A stretch of DNA of 47,648 nucleotides, taken from contig CAJTRM010000007.1 of the NCBI GenBank assembly GCA_910578865.1, positions 1 through 47,648 of the forward strand, given 5' to 3'. Shown in pieces: positions 16,081 to 23,502 of this stretch. The position numbers were made by a program, and so were the translations under genes. The notes beneath the pieces are model-generated. The model was not told where the DNA came from and ran no database searches. It saw only the letters and a list, made by a program, of their open reading frames with translations. The first letter of the stretch is position 1; each line of letters begins with the position of its first letter. This DNA comes from an uncultured Dorea sp. Its GTDB lineage: Bacteria; Bacillota_A; Clostridia; Lachnospirales; Lachnospiraceae.

Positions 16081-16233
16081 CTAAAACGTGAGCCCCTTCT
16101 TATCCTTCAGCAGACGCGCGCCGCTGATGATCGTAATAATTCCCGTTGCAATACCCACAACTGTAAGCAATATCCCGATGGCAATATTGGAAATTCCCGC
16201 AAATGTCATTGCTTTATATACTTTTTCATTCAT
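16081..16233 (-). CDS. 50-aa single-helix membrane peptide
   Basis: ATG at 16233 to TAG at 16081 encodes 50 residues beginning MNEKVYKAMTFAGISNIAIG and ending SGARLLKDKKGLTF. One or two closely spaced hydrophobic stretches run through residues 9-42, with a basic tail. GGGAGG lies 7 nt before the start. It fits neatly between pyrE (17 nt) and vanZ (30 nt) on the same strand. Function is unknown; a conserved small membrane protein is likely. Confidence 0.65.
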   Translation of the reverse strand: MNEKVYKAMTFAGISNIAIGILLTVVGIATGIITIISGARLLKDKKGLTF

Positions 16234-16250
16234 TTTGATTCCTCCCGTCC

Positions 16251-16928
16251 TTATTTCGCACCATACTGTTTATAATATGCATCAATTGCCTCTTTTAATC
16301 TACCGTCAATTACAATTTTTCCCCGGCACTCTCTATTATACAGATACTCTACCACTTCTTCCATCGTTACGATGGCCGCCGCATCAAACCCATACGTCTC
16401 TTGTACTTCATCAAGTGCACACTTCTTCCCGCCTTTGCCGACTTCCATACGGTTTAAGGATACCATCAGCCCTTTCACCTCTACATCGGCCTGTGCTTTA
16501 ATGATCGGAAATGTCTCTTCAATGGACTTGCCTGATGTAGTCACATCTTCGATGATCACAACCCTGTCGCCGTCCTTTAACCTGCTCCCGAGCAAAATGC
16601 CGGCATCCCCGTGGTCCTTCACTTCTTTTCTGTTGGAACAGTAGCGGATATCCTTTCCGTATAATTCACTGATGGCCATTGTAGTGGCAACCGTGAGCGG
16701 AATCCCTTTATAGGCCGGCCCAAAGAGCACGTCAAAATCCAATCCGTAATTGTCATGGATAGCTTTCGCATAATATTCTCCCAGCCTTCGTAGCTGTGTC
16801 CCTGTAACATAGGCTCCCGCATTCATAAAAAATGGAGACTTCCTTCCACTTTTCAAAGTAAATTCTCCAAACTTAAGCACGTCGCTCTCTACCATAAATT
16901 CTATAAATTCCTGCTTGTACTGTTCCAT
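16251..16928 (-). CDS. pyrE: Orotate phosphoribosyltransferase
   Basis: The 225-aa enzyme joins orotate to PRPP to give OMP, the fifth step of UMP synthesis. It has FTLKSGRKSPFFMNAG near the N-terminus, the GPAYKGIPL loop, a catalytic lysine region (SNRKEVKDHGDAG) and the PRPP motif VVIIEDVTTSGKSI. It is not in the pyrCFKD cluster 3 kb away but heads a run that ends in purine genes. A promoter and a 160-nt leader lie upstream. Confidence 0.95.
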   Translation of the reverse strand: MEQYKQEFIEFMVESDVLKFGEFTLKSGRKSPFFMNAGAYVTGTQLRRLGEYYAKAIHDNYGLDFDVLFGPAYKGIPLTVATTMAISELYGKDIRYCSNRKEVKDHGDAGILLGSRLKDGDRVVIIEDVTTSGKSIEETFPIIKAQADVEVKGLMVSLNRMEVGKGGKKCALDEVQETYGFDAAAIVTMEEVVEYLYNRECRGKIVIDGRLKEAIDAYYKQYGAK

Positions 16929-16967
16929 ATCCTTCTATGCCTCCGTATTTACGGGCTTTTTACGCCC

Positions 16968-17045
16968 TTATTTTCTATGTTTTATCCCCTGCTGCGCCAT
17001 TTCATACATAAACAGAAATTCTTTCCCGTCAAGTGATTTACCCAT
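16968..17045 (-). CDS. Possible 25-aa leader ORF upstream of pyrE
   Basis: An ATG at 17045, 6 nt after GGAG, opens a 25-codon frame (MGKSLDGKEF...GIKHRK) ending in TAA, 40 nt before pyrE. The SD region also pairs with an upstream arm (17056-17076, TTTCCTG/CAGGAAA), and a GGGC/GCCC hairpin (about 16952-16966) follows the stop. This could be a leader peptide controlling pyrE translation or simply a small protein. Neither hairpin has a U tract, so transcription attenuation is not supported. Confidence 0.4.
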   Translation of the reverse strand: MGKSLDGKEFLFMYEMAQQGIKHRK

Positions 17046-17055
17046 CACTTTCTCC

Positions 17056-17076
17056 TTTCCTGGCAAAATCAGGAAA
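17056..17076 (-). promoter_or_regulatory. Leader hairpin next to the SD of the 25-aa ORF
   Basis: TTTCCTG and CAGGAAA form a 7-bp stem with a 7-nt loop in the pyrE leader. One arm reaches into the purine-rich region that contains the ribosome binding site of the small ORF, so it could tune its translation. Confidence 0.35.
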
Positions 17077-17096
17077 CGAACTATTTAATCTTTTCA

Positions 17097-17125
17097 ATTT
17101 TATCATATATTTCCTGTTATTTCAA
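17097..17125 (-). promoter_or_regulatory. Promoter of the pyrE transcript
   Basis: TTGAAA and TAAAAT on the minus strand are exactly 17 nt apart, placing the start near 17090. The 16929-17337 gap therefore holds this promoter, the leader ORF and hairpins, a 12-bp inverted repeat, and the vanW promoter on the other strand. Confidence 0.6.
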
Positions 17126-17142
17126 TCGAGGAACTTCCTTAA

Positions 17143-17172
17143 AAATGTACGAAACGAATTTTTCATACATTT
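17143..17172. promoter_or_regulatory. Inverted repeat upstream of the pyrE promoter
   Basis: AAATGTACGAAA (17143-17154) pairs with TTTCATACATTT (17161-17172) with one mismatch and a 6-nt centre. It lies 18 bp upstream of the pyrE -35 box and about 100 bp upstream of the vanW -35, so it could be an operator for either divergent gene. Confidence 0.4.
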
Positions 17173-17274
17173 ATAGTTAATGACAAATAACAAATCATAT
17201 TTTACCGCTTCCACTGTGTTTATTATGAAATTATTAACATTTCTTAAACTATTATTTCTTTTTCCATAAGATGC

Positions 17275-17303
17275 TTTCCAACCTTATACAAGTGCGTTAT
17301 AAT
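17275..17303 (+). promoter_or_regulatory. Promoter of the vanW gene
   Basis: A perfect TATAAT (17298-17303) lies 17 nt after TTTCCA, a 4/6 match to the -35 consensus, and about 50 nt before the chosen vanW start. Confidence 0.5.
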
Positions 17304-17355
17304 GGCTAAAACTCAAAAGACAAACTAACGTACTGACATGAAGGAAGCTATCAGC

Positions 17356-18834
17356 ATGAAGACAAAAAGCAAGAAGACAAAAAGAAAACTAAACAGAAAA
17401 AAGATTTTGAAAAGACGGATCATTGCCTCTGTCTTTCTGACCGGCCTGATTGCCTTGTATTGCCTGGCCTGCTCCATGCTTGAGGATAACGTGATCTGGA
17501 AAAATGTTACCGTTAACGGCATCGCTCTGAAGGGACTGACAAAAAAGGCCGCCGCCGGCGCTCTGGCGGAAGATTTCAAAGAAAAATATGCAGACACCTC
17601 TCTGTCTGTCCAGTTAAATGGCCAGGCATATCCGATTAATATTTCCTCTGTACTCGATTTTGATTCTTCAAAAGAATTAAAAGATGCATACACACTGGGA
17701 CATCGGCACTGGCTAATGCGCGGTATCGACTGGATACTGGCACACACACTCTACAAGGAAAACAGGAAAATAGACGCATATCCATATGCAAAGCAGACAG
17801 ATAAGATCACGGAAGCAATCTCCGCCTCCGGACTGCCGGAGCACGATCCCGCAAGCGAAACTACCTGGGAACTGACAGACACCGCCCTTGCAGTACATAA
17901 AGGACAGAAAACCGCAAGTGCAGACTTTGAGAAATTGAAGGAGTTAATTATATCAGCCATTAAGAAGCATGACTATTCCAGCGCTATAGAATGTCCGCTG
18001 ACAGAAAAGGAGCCCGTCGGAATTGATTTTTCCAAAATACAAGAAGAAGTCTGCCAGGAAAAGCAAAACGCCACTCTGGACAAAGAAAACAATTATGCGG
18101 TCATCCCTTCAAAAGACGGCATCTCCTTTGATGCCTCCGCTGCACAGAGCAGCTACGATGCCTGTGAACCCGGCGGTCAGTTCGAGGTTCCTCTGACTAT
18201 CGATAAAGCAGAGATTACAACTGAAGACATGAACGCGAATCTGTTTCAGGCGGAGCTTGGGAGCTATTCCACCAAAGGCGGAGGATCCGCCGGCCGGAAG
18301 ACAAATATCGACCTTGCCGTCAAATCCTGCAACGGCGTAATCCTTCTCCCCGGAGAAACCTTTTCCTACAACGATGTTCTGGGAGAACGGACTGCCGACA
18401 GAGGCTATCAGCCGGCCGGTGCATATTCAGAAGGAGAGGTAGTGGAACAGCTGGGCGGCGGCATCTGCCAGGTTTCCTCCACATTGTTTGCCGCGCTTCT
18501 CCAAACAAACCTTGAGATTGTCACCCGTTCCAGCCATTCTATGCCTGTCTCATATCTTCCGATGGGTATGGATGCCGCCGTGTCCTGGGGCGGTCCGGAG
18601 TTCAAGTTCAAAAACAACCTGACTTATCCAATTAAGATCTCTGCCGCTTACAGCGACGGAACTATCACCTTCAAGATTCTCGGCGCAAAAGCCGATGCCA
18701 GAAAAATCGAGGTGGAAGTAAAGAAAACCGGCGAATTAAGCGCCGAGACCTACCGCAAATATTACGATGCAAACGGAAATGTAACAGAGACCAAGAGAGT
18801 AGCTAAAAGTAACTACAAGCCTTTGAAGCGCTAA
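17356..18834 (+). CDS. VanW-family surface protein with peptidoglycan-binding-like region
   Basis: From the ATG at 17356 (AAGGA 10 nt upstream) the protein is 492 aa; an ATG at 17338 has no ribosome binding site. A lysine/arginine-rich N-terminus and one membrane helix (about residues 24-44) suggest a type II membrane anchor with the rest outside. The extracellular part has two PG_binding_4-like segments (NVTVNGIALKGLTKKAAAGA, later SKDGISFDASAAQ) and then the VanW domain (about 300-440: NIDLAVKSCNGVILLPGETF, YSEGEVVEQLGGGICQVSST, NNLTYPIKI). A YRKYYDANGNVTETK tail resembles a short G5-like strand. VanW domains are linked to cell-wall functions, but the activity is not established. Confidence 0.88.
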   Translation: MKTKSKKTKRKLNRKKILKRRIIASVFLTGLIALYCLACSMLEDNVIWKNVTVNGIALKGLTKKAAAGALAEDFKEKYADTSLSVQLNGQAYPINISSVLDFDSSKELKDAYTLGHRHWLMRGIDWILAHTLYKENRKIDAYPYAKQTDKITEAISASGLPEHDPASETTWELTDTALAVHKGQKTASADFEKLKELIISAIKKHDYSSAIECPLTEKEPVGIDFSKIQEEVCQEKQNATLDKENNYAVIPSKDGISFDASAAQSSYDACEPGGQFEVPLTIDKAEITTEDMNANLFQAELGSYSTKGGGSAGRKTNIDLAVKSCNGVILLPGETFSYNDVLGERTADRGYQPAGAYSEGEVVEQLGGGICQVSSTLFAALLQTNLEIVTRSSHSMPVSYLPMGMDAAVSWGGPEFKFKNNLTYPIKISAAYSDGTITFKILGAKADARKIEVEVKKTGELSAETYRKYYDANGNVTETKRVAKSNYKPLKR

Positions 18835-18839
18835 ATAAA

Positions 18840-18863
18840 GGGCAGCGGCAAAAACCGCTGCCC
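18840..18863. terminator. Bidirectional terminator between vanW and the PrdA-N-like gene
   Basis: GGGCAGCGG and CCGCTGCCC form a perfect 9-bp GC-rich stem with a 6-nt loop. On the minus strand it is followed by TTTATTTAG, a good tract for ending the downstream gene there; on the plus strand the tract is TGATCTTATT and weaker. Confidence 0.8.
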
Positions 18864-18871
18864 TGATCTTA

Positions 18872-19273
18872 TTAAATCGGAAGCTCAAGGTAGATATCCT
18901 TCCCTTCTTTGATGGAAATGACAACTTTTCCGCTTTTGACCGTCATCACTGCACCTTCTACACTGACTGCAGGCACGGCTGCCTCAGCTGTCTCTTCCTC
19001 TGCTTTTTCCTCTTCTGCCGCCTCCTGGATTCCGTCCACATTGTCCGCAGTCAGCGGGGAAAGGGAATCACTGGTCTTCGTAAGCTTAGCTCCCAGAACT
19101 TGCGAAATCTTTAGGCATCCCTCCAGATTCAGCAGTCCGGAATCTACCAATTCGTCAAAGATTGCCGGATCTTCCAGATTAGCAGGTTCAATCGTAATCC
19201 CTGCCTCTGCCCGGCAGCACAATACCGCCGGATCATTCGCGTGCGCTTTCGCTGTCTCAGCTGTAATAGACAT
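18872..19273 (-). CDS. Stand-alone protein like the N-terminal region of D-proline reductase proprotein PrdA
   Basis: From the ATG at 19273 (AAGGAGG 8 nt upstream) the product is 133 aa. Residues 1-80 (MSITAETAKAHANDPAVLCC, ITIEPANLEDPAIFDELVDS, GAKLTKTSDSLSPLT) closely match, from memory, the N-terminus of PrdA and its relatives PrdD/PrdE from amino-acid-fermenting clostridia. An acidic Glu/Ala linker (about 83-100) follows, then a strand-rich end (VKSGKVVISIKEGKDIYLEL). The pyruvoyl-forming cysteine region and the remainder of PrdA are absent, and no prdB, prdC or selenocysteine signal is nearby. The gene has its own promoter and terminator, so it is an independent unit, not debris. Function unknown; C19, C20 and C53 could matter. 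Confidence 0.65.
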   Translation of the reverse strand: MSITAETAKAHANDPAVLCCRAEAGITIEPANLEDPAIFDELVDSGLLNLEGCLKISQVLGAKLTKTSDSLSPLTADNVDGIQEAAEEEKAEEETAEAAVPAVSVEGAVMTVKSGKVVISIKEGKDIYLELPI

Positions 19274-19326
19274 ACTATATACCTCCTTATTCCATACCCT
19301 TCGTACACCAGGATACATCTATAGAT

Positions 19327-19356
19327 AGTATAGAACCGGAAGTTCACGAATGCCAA
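19327..19356 (-). promoter_or_regulatory. Promoter of the PrdA-N-like gene
   Basis: TTGGCA and TATACT on the minus strand are 18 nt apart, about 50 nt before the ATG. It separates this gene from the pyr operon, whose last stop is at 19408. Confidence 0.55.
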
Positions 19357-19407
19357 TTGATTTTTCTCATAGTCATCTGATACTTATCATATTTATCTAT
19401 AAATCCT

Positions 19408-20310
19408 CTATTTTACGATGCCGACCAGATCTTCTACTCTCTCAAATCCATATCGCTCCATATAATTCCTGATACCTTCCACGATCTCAAGTGCTGCACA
19501 CGGCCGATAGAAATTAGCAGTTCCTACAGATACCGCACTCGCCCCCGCGAGGAGCATCTCTATAGCATCATCAGCACATGCGATCCCTCCCATTCCGATA
19601 ATAGGAATCTGAACAGCCTGTGCCGTTTCATATACCATCCGCACAGCGATCGGATGAATAACAGGGCCTGATACCCCGCCGGTTTTATTGGCAAGGGCAA
19701 AAGACCTGCGGTGAATATCAATCTTCATGCCGGTCAGGGTGTTGATCAGAGAAACCGCATCTGCACCCCCCGCCTCTACCGCCCTGGCCATTTCAGCTAT
19801 ACTGGTCACGTTTGGGCTCAGCTTCATAATGACGGGCTGCTTCGCATACTTCTTAACTGCCCTTGTAATCTCCTCTGCGGCTTTGGGGTTCTGTCCGAAG
19901 GCAATCCCCCCTTCCTTTACATTCGGGCAGGAGATGTTGATCTCCAGCATATCCACGTCCTCTTCTGCAAGCCGCTGCACAACCTCACAGTAATCTTCCA
20001 CGGATTTCCCGCACACATTTACAATAATCTTTGTATCATATTTCCTTAAAAACGGAAGATCCCGCTTACAGAACAAGTCAATCCCGGGATTCTGGAGCCC
20101 GATGGCATTCATCATACCGCCGTACACCTCTGCCACCCTCGGTGTCGGGTTGCCCGGCCACGGCACATTGGCCACCCCTTTGGTTGTCACTGCACCAAGG
20201 CCTCCAAGTTCTACAAACTCTGAATACTCCTCGCCGGAACCAAAGGTTCCAGAAGCCACTGTAACCGGATTCTTCCACATTACTCCGGCTATATTTACCT
20301 GCATATCCAT
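19408..20310 (-). CDS. pyrD: Dihydroorotate dehydrogenase, class 1B catalytic subunit
   Basis: The 300-aa FMN enzyme oxidises dihydroorotate to orotate and works as a heterotetramer with PyrK, using NAD+. It has the substrate motif NAIGLQNPGID, the class 1 catalytic cysteine in NISCPNVKEGG, and the FMN-phosphate motifs GMGGIACADDAIEML and VSVGTANF. Its ATG overlaps the pyrK stop by one base (TAATG). It is the last gene of the pyrCFKD operon. Confidence 0.95.
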   Translation of the reverse strand: MDMQVNIAGVMWKNPVTVASGTFGSGEEYSEFVELGGLGAVTTKGVANVPWPGNPTPRVAEVYGGMMNAIGLQNPGIDLFCKRDLPFLRKYDTKIIVNVCGKSVEDYCEVVQRLAEEDVDMLEINISCPNVKEGGIAFGQNPKAAEEITRAVKKYAKQPVIMKLSPNVTSIAEMARAVEAGGADAVSLINTLTGMKIDIHRRSFALANKTGGVSGPVIHPIAVRMVYETAQAVQIPIIGMGGIACADDAIEMLLAGASAVSVGTANFYRPCAALEIVEGIRNYMERYGFERVEDLVGIVK

Positions 20311-21095
20311 TAGATCTCCACCTCCGTAGACAAGAATACCGGCCCGTCCTTGCAGATACGTTTGTTGTGTACATTACTGTGGGCGTCCCGCTCTCTGCTC
20401 TTGCACACGCAGGCAAGGCAGGCGCCGATTCCGCAAGCCATCCTCTCTTCCAGAGAAATGTAACACTCTATCTGTCTCTCTTCGGCATACGCCTTGACTG
20501 CACGCAGCATCGGCGCCGGTCCGCAGGCATAGATAACATCTGCATCTAATCTCTGCTCTTTCACAGCATCCATTACATTTCCTTTTGTCCCGATGCTTCC
20601 GTCCTCTGTTGATATATAGACCTCTCCGTACTGTTCAAGTTCTTCCCGCAGAAATGTTTCGCTATCCCTGTATCCCACGACAATCTGCTTCTTCCCGCAG
20701 TCAATCTGTCTGGCAAGCTCCAGGATCGGAGGGACCCCAATGCCTCCCCCCATAAGGAATATTTTTTTTCCTTCTGCCCGTTCCGTCGGAAATCCATTTC
20801 CCAGAGGCCCGATAATGTCAACCGAATCTCCGGAACCAAGCTTTGAAAACTGTTCTGTGCCTGTATTTTCTCCGGTCACCCGATATACCACGCGAAGCCT
20901 TCCGTTTTCTCTGTCAATCTCGCAAATACTGATCGGGCGCGGAAGCAGCTTGCCCGCATCATCTGTATACATAGAAATAAATTGTCCTGCCCTCGCAGTC
21001 CCGGCCGCCTCTGTCCGAAGCCACATGCTGTATATCCCTTCCGCCAGCCTCTCCTGGGACACGACCTGCACCCGTTCTTTTTTTCTGTCCGCCAT
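20310..21095 (-). CDS. pyrK: Dihydroorotate dehydrogenase electron transfer subunit
   Basis: With the ATG at 21095 (GGAG 8 nt upstream) the product is 261 aa; an in-frame ATG at 21125 lacks a comparable site. It has the FAD-binding RPISICEIDRE motif, an NAD-binding segment (FLMGGGIGVPPILELA), and a C-terminal [2Fe-2S] cluster loop with cysteines in CGIGACLACVC plus RICKDGPVF. It passes electrons from PyrD to NAD+. Together with PyrD it defines the type 1B enzyme typical of Gram-positive anaerobes. Confidence 0.94.
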   Translation of the reverse strand: MADRKKERVQVVSQERLAEGIYSMWLRTEAAGTARAGQFISMYTDDAGKLLPRPISICEIDRENGRLRVVYRVTGENTGTEQFSKLGSGDSVDIIGPLGNGFPTERAEGKKIFLMGGGIGVPPILELARQIDCGKKQIVVGYRDSETFLREELEQYGEVYISTEDGSIGTKGNVMDAVKEQRLDADVIYACGPAPMLRAVKAYAEERQIECYISLEERMACGIGACLACVCKSRERDAHSNVHNKRICKDGPVFLSTEVEI

Positions 21096-21130
21096 ATTCT
21101 TCTCCTTATATCCCCAATGCTGCAATCCGG

Positions 21131-22057
21131 TTAGCAGGTTTCCAGAGCTGCTTTTATATCAGCGGCCATATCCTCAACTGCCGCCCTGGACGCATCCCCG
21201 TAATTTGCCGCGCCTATAGAAGCATATGTTTCCTGCTTGTATGCGGCAATGATTCCTCTGGATGAGTTTACGATGGCTCCGAGTCCGTCTTCATTGAAGA
21301 AATGTACCAGATCCTTTCCTTTGCCGCCCTGTGCCCCGTATCCCGGAACCAGAATATAAGCCCTTGGCATTACCTTGCGGAGCGCTTTTCCCATCTCAGG
21401 ATAAGTAGCCCCCACAACTGCTCCCACATAACTGTAGTCCTCTCCCATATGAGTCTCCCCCCAGGCGGCGACCTTCTCTCCCACCAATTCATAGAGCGGG
21501 CGCCCGCCTGCCAGCTGATCCTGAAATTCCCCGCTGGACGGGTTGGAAGTTTTAACCAGCACAAAAATCCCCTTCTTTTCTTCCCTGCACACGTCAAGGA
21601 ACGGATTCACGCCGTCAGAACCAAGGTACGGATTTACAGTCACAAAATCTTCGTCAAACGGCACATATGTCCGGCTGCCCACCTGAACCTTTCCGAGGTG
21701 CCCTGCCGCATATGCTGCCGAGGTAGAGCCAATGTCCCCCCGCTTAATGTCCCCAATCACCACAAGCCCTTTTTCCTTACAGTAATCTACCGTTTTCTTA
21801 AATGCCGCAAGTCCGGGAATCCCGAACTGCTCGTACATAGCGATCTGCGGCTTTACTGCCGGAATCAGATCATACGTCTTATCTACGATCTCCCGGTTAA
21901 ACTGCCAGATTGCCTCCGCAGCGCCTTCCAGAGTCTCTCCAAATTCTTCATATGCTTTTTTCTGCACATGCTCCGGAATATAATTTAACATCGGGTCAAG
22001 GCCCACAACAATAGGCGCCCCGGTTTTTTTAATTTTTTCTACTAATGTGTTGATCAT
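21131..22057 (-). CDS. pyrF: Orotidine 5'-phosphate decarboxylase (long, type 2)
   Basis: At 308 aa this is the long form of OMP decarboxylase, which makes UMP. It has APIVVGLDPML near the start, the catalytic D-x-K-x-x-D motif in VVIGDIKRGDIGSTSAAYA, and the phosphate loop VPGYGAQGG. It lies 35 nt before pyrK and 37 nt after pyrC on the same strand. Confidence 0.94.
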   Translation of the reverse strand: MINTLVEKIKKTGAPIVVGLDPMLNYIPEHVQKKAYEEFGETLEGAAEAIWQFNREIVDKTYDLIPAVKPQIAMYEQFGIPGLAAFKKTVDYCKEKGLVVIGDIKRGDIGSTSAAYAAGHLGKVQVGSRTYVPFDEDFVTVNPYLGSDGVNPFLDVCREEKKGIFVLVKTSNPSSGEFQDQLAGGRPLYELVGEKVAAWGETHMGEDYSYVGAVVGATYPEMGKALRKVMPRAYILVPGYGAQGGKGKDLVHFFNEDGLGAIVNSSRGIIAAYKQETYASIGAANYGDASRAAVEDMAADIKAALETC

Positions 22058-22094
22058 CGTTTTTTTCTCCCTGCTATATTTCTACACTTTCCTC

Positions 22095-23396
22095 CTACGA
22101 ATTACCGGTTAATTCGGACAGGCTTTGATATACCTGTTTCCCGTCCACAAACGTATATCGCACTTCACCATACACTTCAAACCCGTCGAACGGAGTGTTT
22201 TTCCCTTTGGATACAAATGTATTTTTATCAATACAGTATTTCTTCTCCGGGTCAAAGATCATAAGATCTGCGATCTTCCCTTCTGATACAGACCCTTTAT
22301 CCTCAAGTCCCAGTATTTTTGCCGGGTGATAGCTCATTTTTTCCGCCATATCCATAATACTTAATATCCCCGGCCTTACAAGCTCCGTATAAGTAAGCGC
22401 CGCTGAAGTCTCAAGACCCACGATCCCGAATGCCGCCTCGGCCATGGACTTGTTCTTTTCCTCTGCCGAATGGGGCGCATGATCCGTAGAAATCACATCC
22501 ATGATCCCTTCCTTCAGCCCCTGTCTCAAAGCTTCCACATCCTTCTTACTGCGAAGAGGCGGATTCATCTTATAATTTCCGTCGTCCTCCGTGATATCGT
22601 CTGCGCTCAGGATGAAATGATGCGGGCAAACTTCACCGGTCACTGCAAGCCCTTCTTCTTTGGCCAGCTTCACCATCCTGACACTGTCTGCCGTAGAACA
22701 GTGACAAAGGTGCAGCCTTACCCCCGTCTCTTTTGCCAGCAGGATATCTCTGGCCACGATCACATCCTCCACGGAATTCGTAATTCCTCTCAGTCCAAGA
22801 CGATCGGCATTCTCGCCGGCGTTCATAACTCCCTTTTCCACCATTGTAATATCCTCACAATGGGCAAATACACGGATGCCGGCATCTCTGGCCGCCTTCA
22901 TGCCCCGCCGGTAAAGGGAAGCATCCATCACAGACTTTCCATCCTCACTGACTGCACGGCAGCCGGCCTTTGCCATTCCAGCAATATCCGCCAGTTCTTT
23001 TCCTTCCTGTCCCTTCGTGACAGCTCCGATCTGGATCACATGGGTCAGACACTCACGTTCTGCCCTGGTATGGACAGCCGCCACCTTCTCCCCGTCGTCA
23101 ATCACAGGCCTGGTATTTGGCATAGCGCATACCGTAGTCACGCCGCCTTTCACAGCCGCCTTTCCTCCCGTCTCCAGTGTTTCTTTGTATTCAAGCCCCG
23201 GATCTCTCAAATGCACATGCAGGTCAATCAGTCCCGGCATCACATAGCAGCCTTCGGCATCGATCACTTTATCCGCCTTCTCGTCAATGGCTTGTGCAAC
23301 CTTCTTAATCCTGTCACCCTCGATCAGAACATGAAAGCAGCCGTCTTTCCCGGTAAGAGGATCCACCACATGTCCGTTTTTAATCAGTATCGTCAT
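22095..23396 (-). CDS. pyrC: Dihydroorotase
   Basis: From the ATG at 23396 (AAAGGA 8 nt upstream) the class I enzyme is 433 aa and closes carbamoyl-aspartate to dihydroorotate. It has the zinc motif DLHVHLRDPGLEYKETL with H-x-H, the metal and substrate residues in HCEDI, HLCHCST and the catalytic aspartate in STDHAPHS. An ATG at 23429 would add 11 residues without a site. It is the first gene of pyrCFKD. pyrB and carAB are not in the window. Confidence 0.95.
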   Translation of the reverse strand: MTILIKNGHVVDPLTGKDGCFHVLIEGDRIKKVAQAIDEKADKVIDAEGCYVMPGLIDLHVHLRDPGLEYKETLETGGKAAVKGGVTTVCAMPNTRPVIDDGEKVAAVHTRAERECLTHVIQIGAVTKGQEGKELADIAGMAKAGCRAVSEDGKSVMDASLYRRGMKAARDAGIRVFAHCEDITMVEKGVMNAGENADRLGLRGITNSVEDVIVARDILLAKETGVRLHLCHCSTADSVRMVKLAKEEGLAVTGEVCPHHFILSADDITEDDGNYKMNPPLRSKKDVEALRQGLKEGIMDVISTDHAPHSAEEKNKSMAEAAFGIVGLETSAALTYTELVRPGILSIMDMAEKMSYHPAKILGLEDKGSVSEGKIADLMIFDPEKKYCIDKNTFVSKGKNTPFDGFEVYGEVRYTFVDGKQVYQSLSELTGNS

Positions 23397-23465
23397 TCCC
23401 GTAATCCTTTCTGGCCGTGCCGTTTCCATTCATATTGCATTTTATTTTATCATAAAGCACAGGAA

Positions 23466-23493
23466 AAGGGAATGCCCGTTTTGACATTCCCTT
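23466..23493 (-). terminator. Hairpin terminator after the S41 protease gene
   Basis: AAGGGAATG and CATTCCCTT form a perfect 9-bp stem with a 10-nt loop just after the S41 stop. On the minus strand it runs into TTCCT, a short U tract, so it likely ends the ftsEX-hydrolase operon before pyrC. Confidence 0.6.
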
Positions 23494-23502
23494 GCTAATC
23501 CA

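Noticed and set aside
16950..16968. GGGC/GCCC hairpin before pyrE as a transcription attenuator or PyrR site
   Set aside because: Only a 4-bp stem, no U tract and no visible antiterminator; no pyrR in the window.
22470..23498. Open frame of 342 codons on the plus strand opposite pyrC
   Set aside because: Antisense shadow of a complete dihydroorotase; the His- and Cys-rich composition reflects the complement of pyrC codons.
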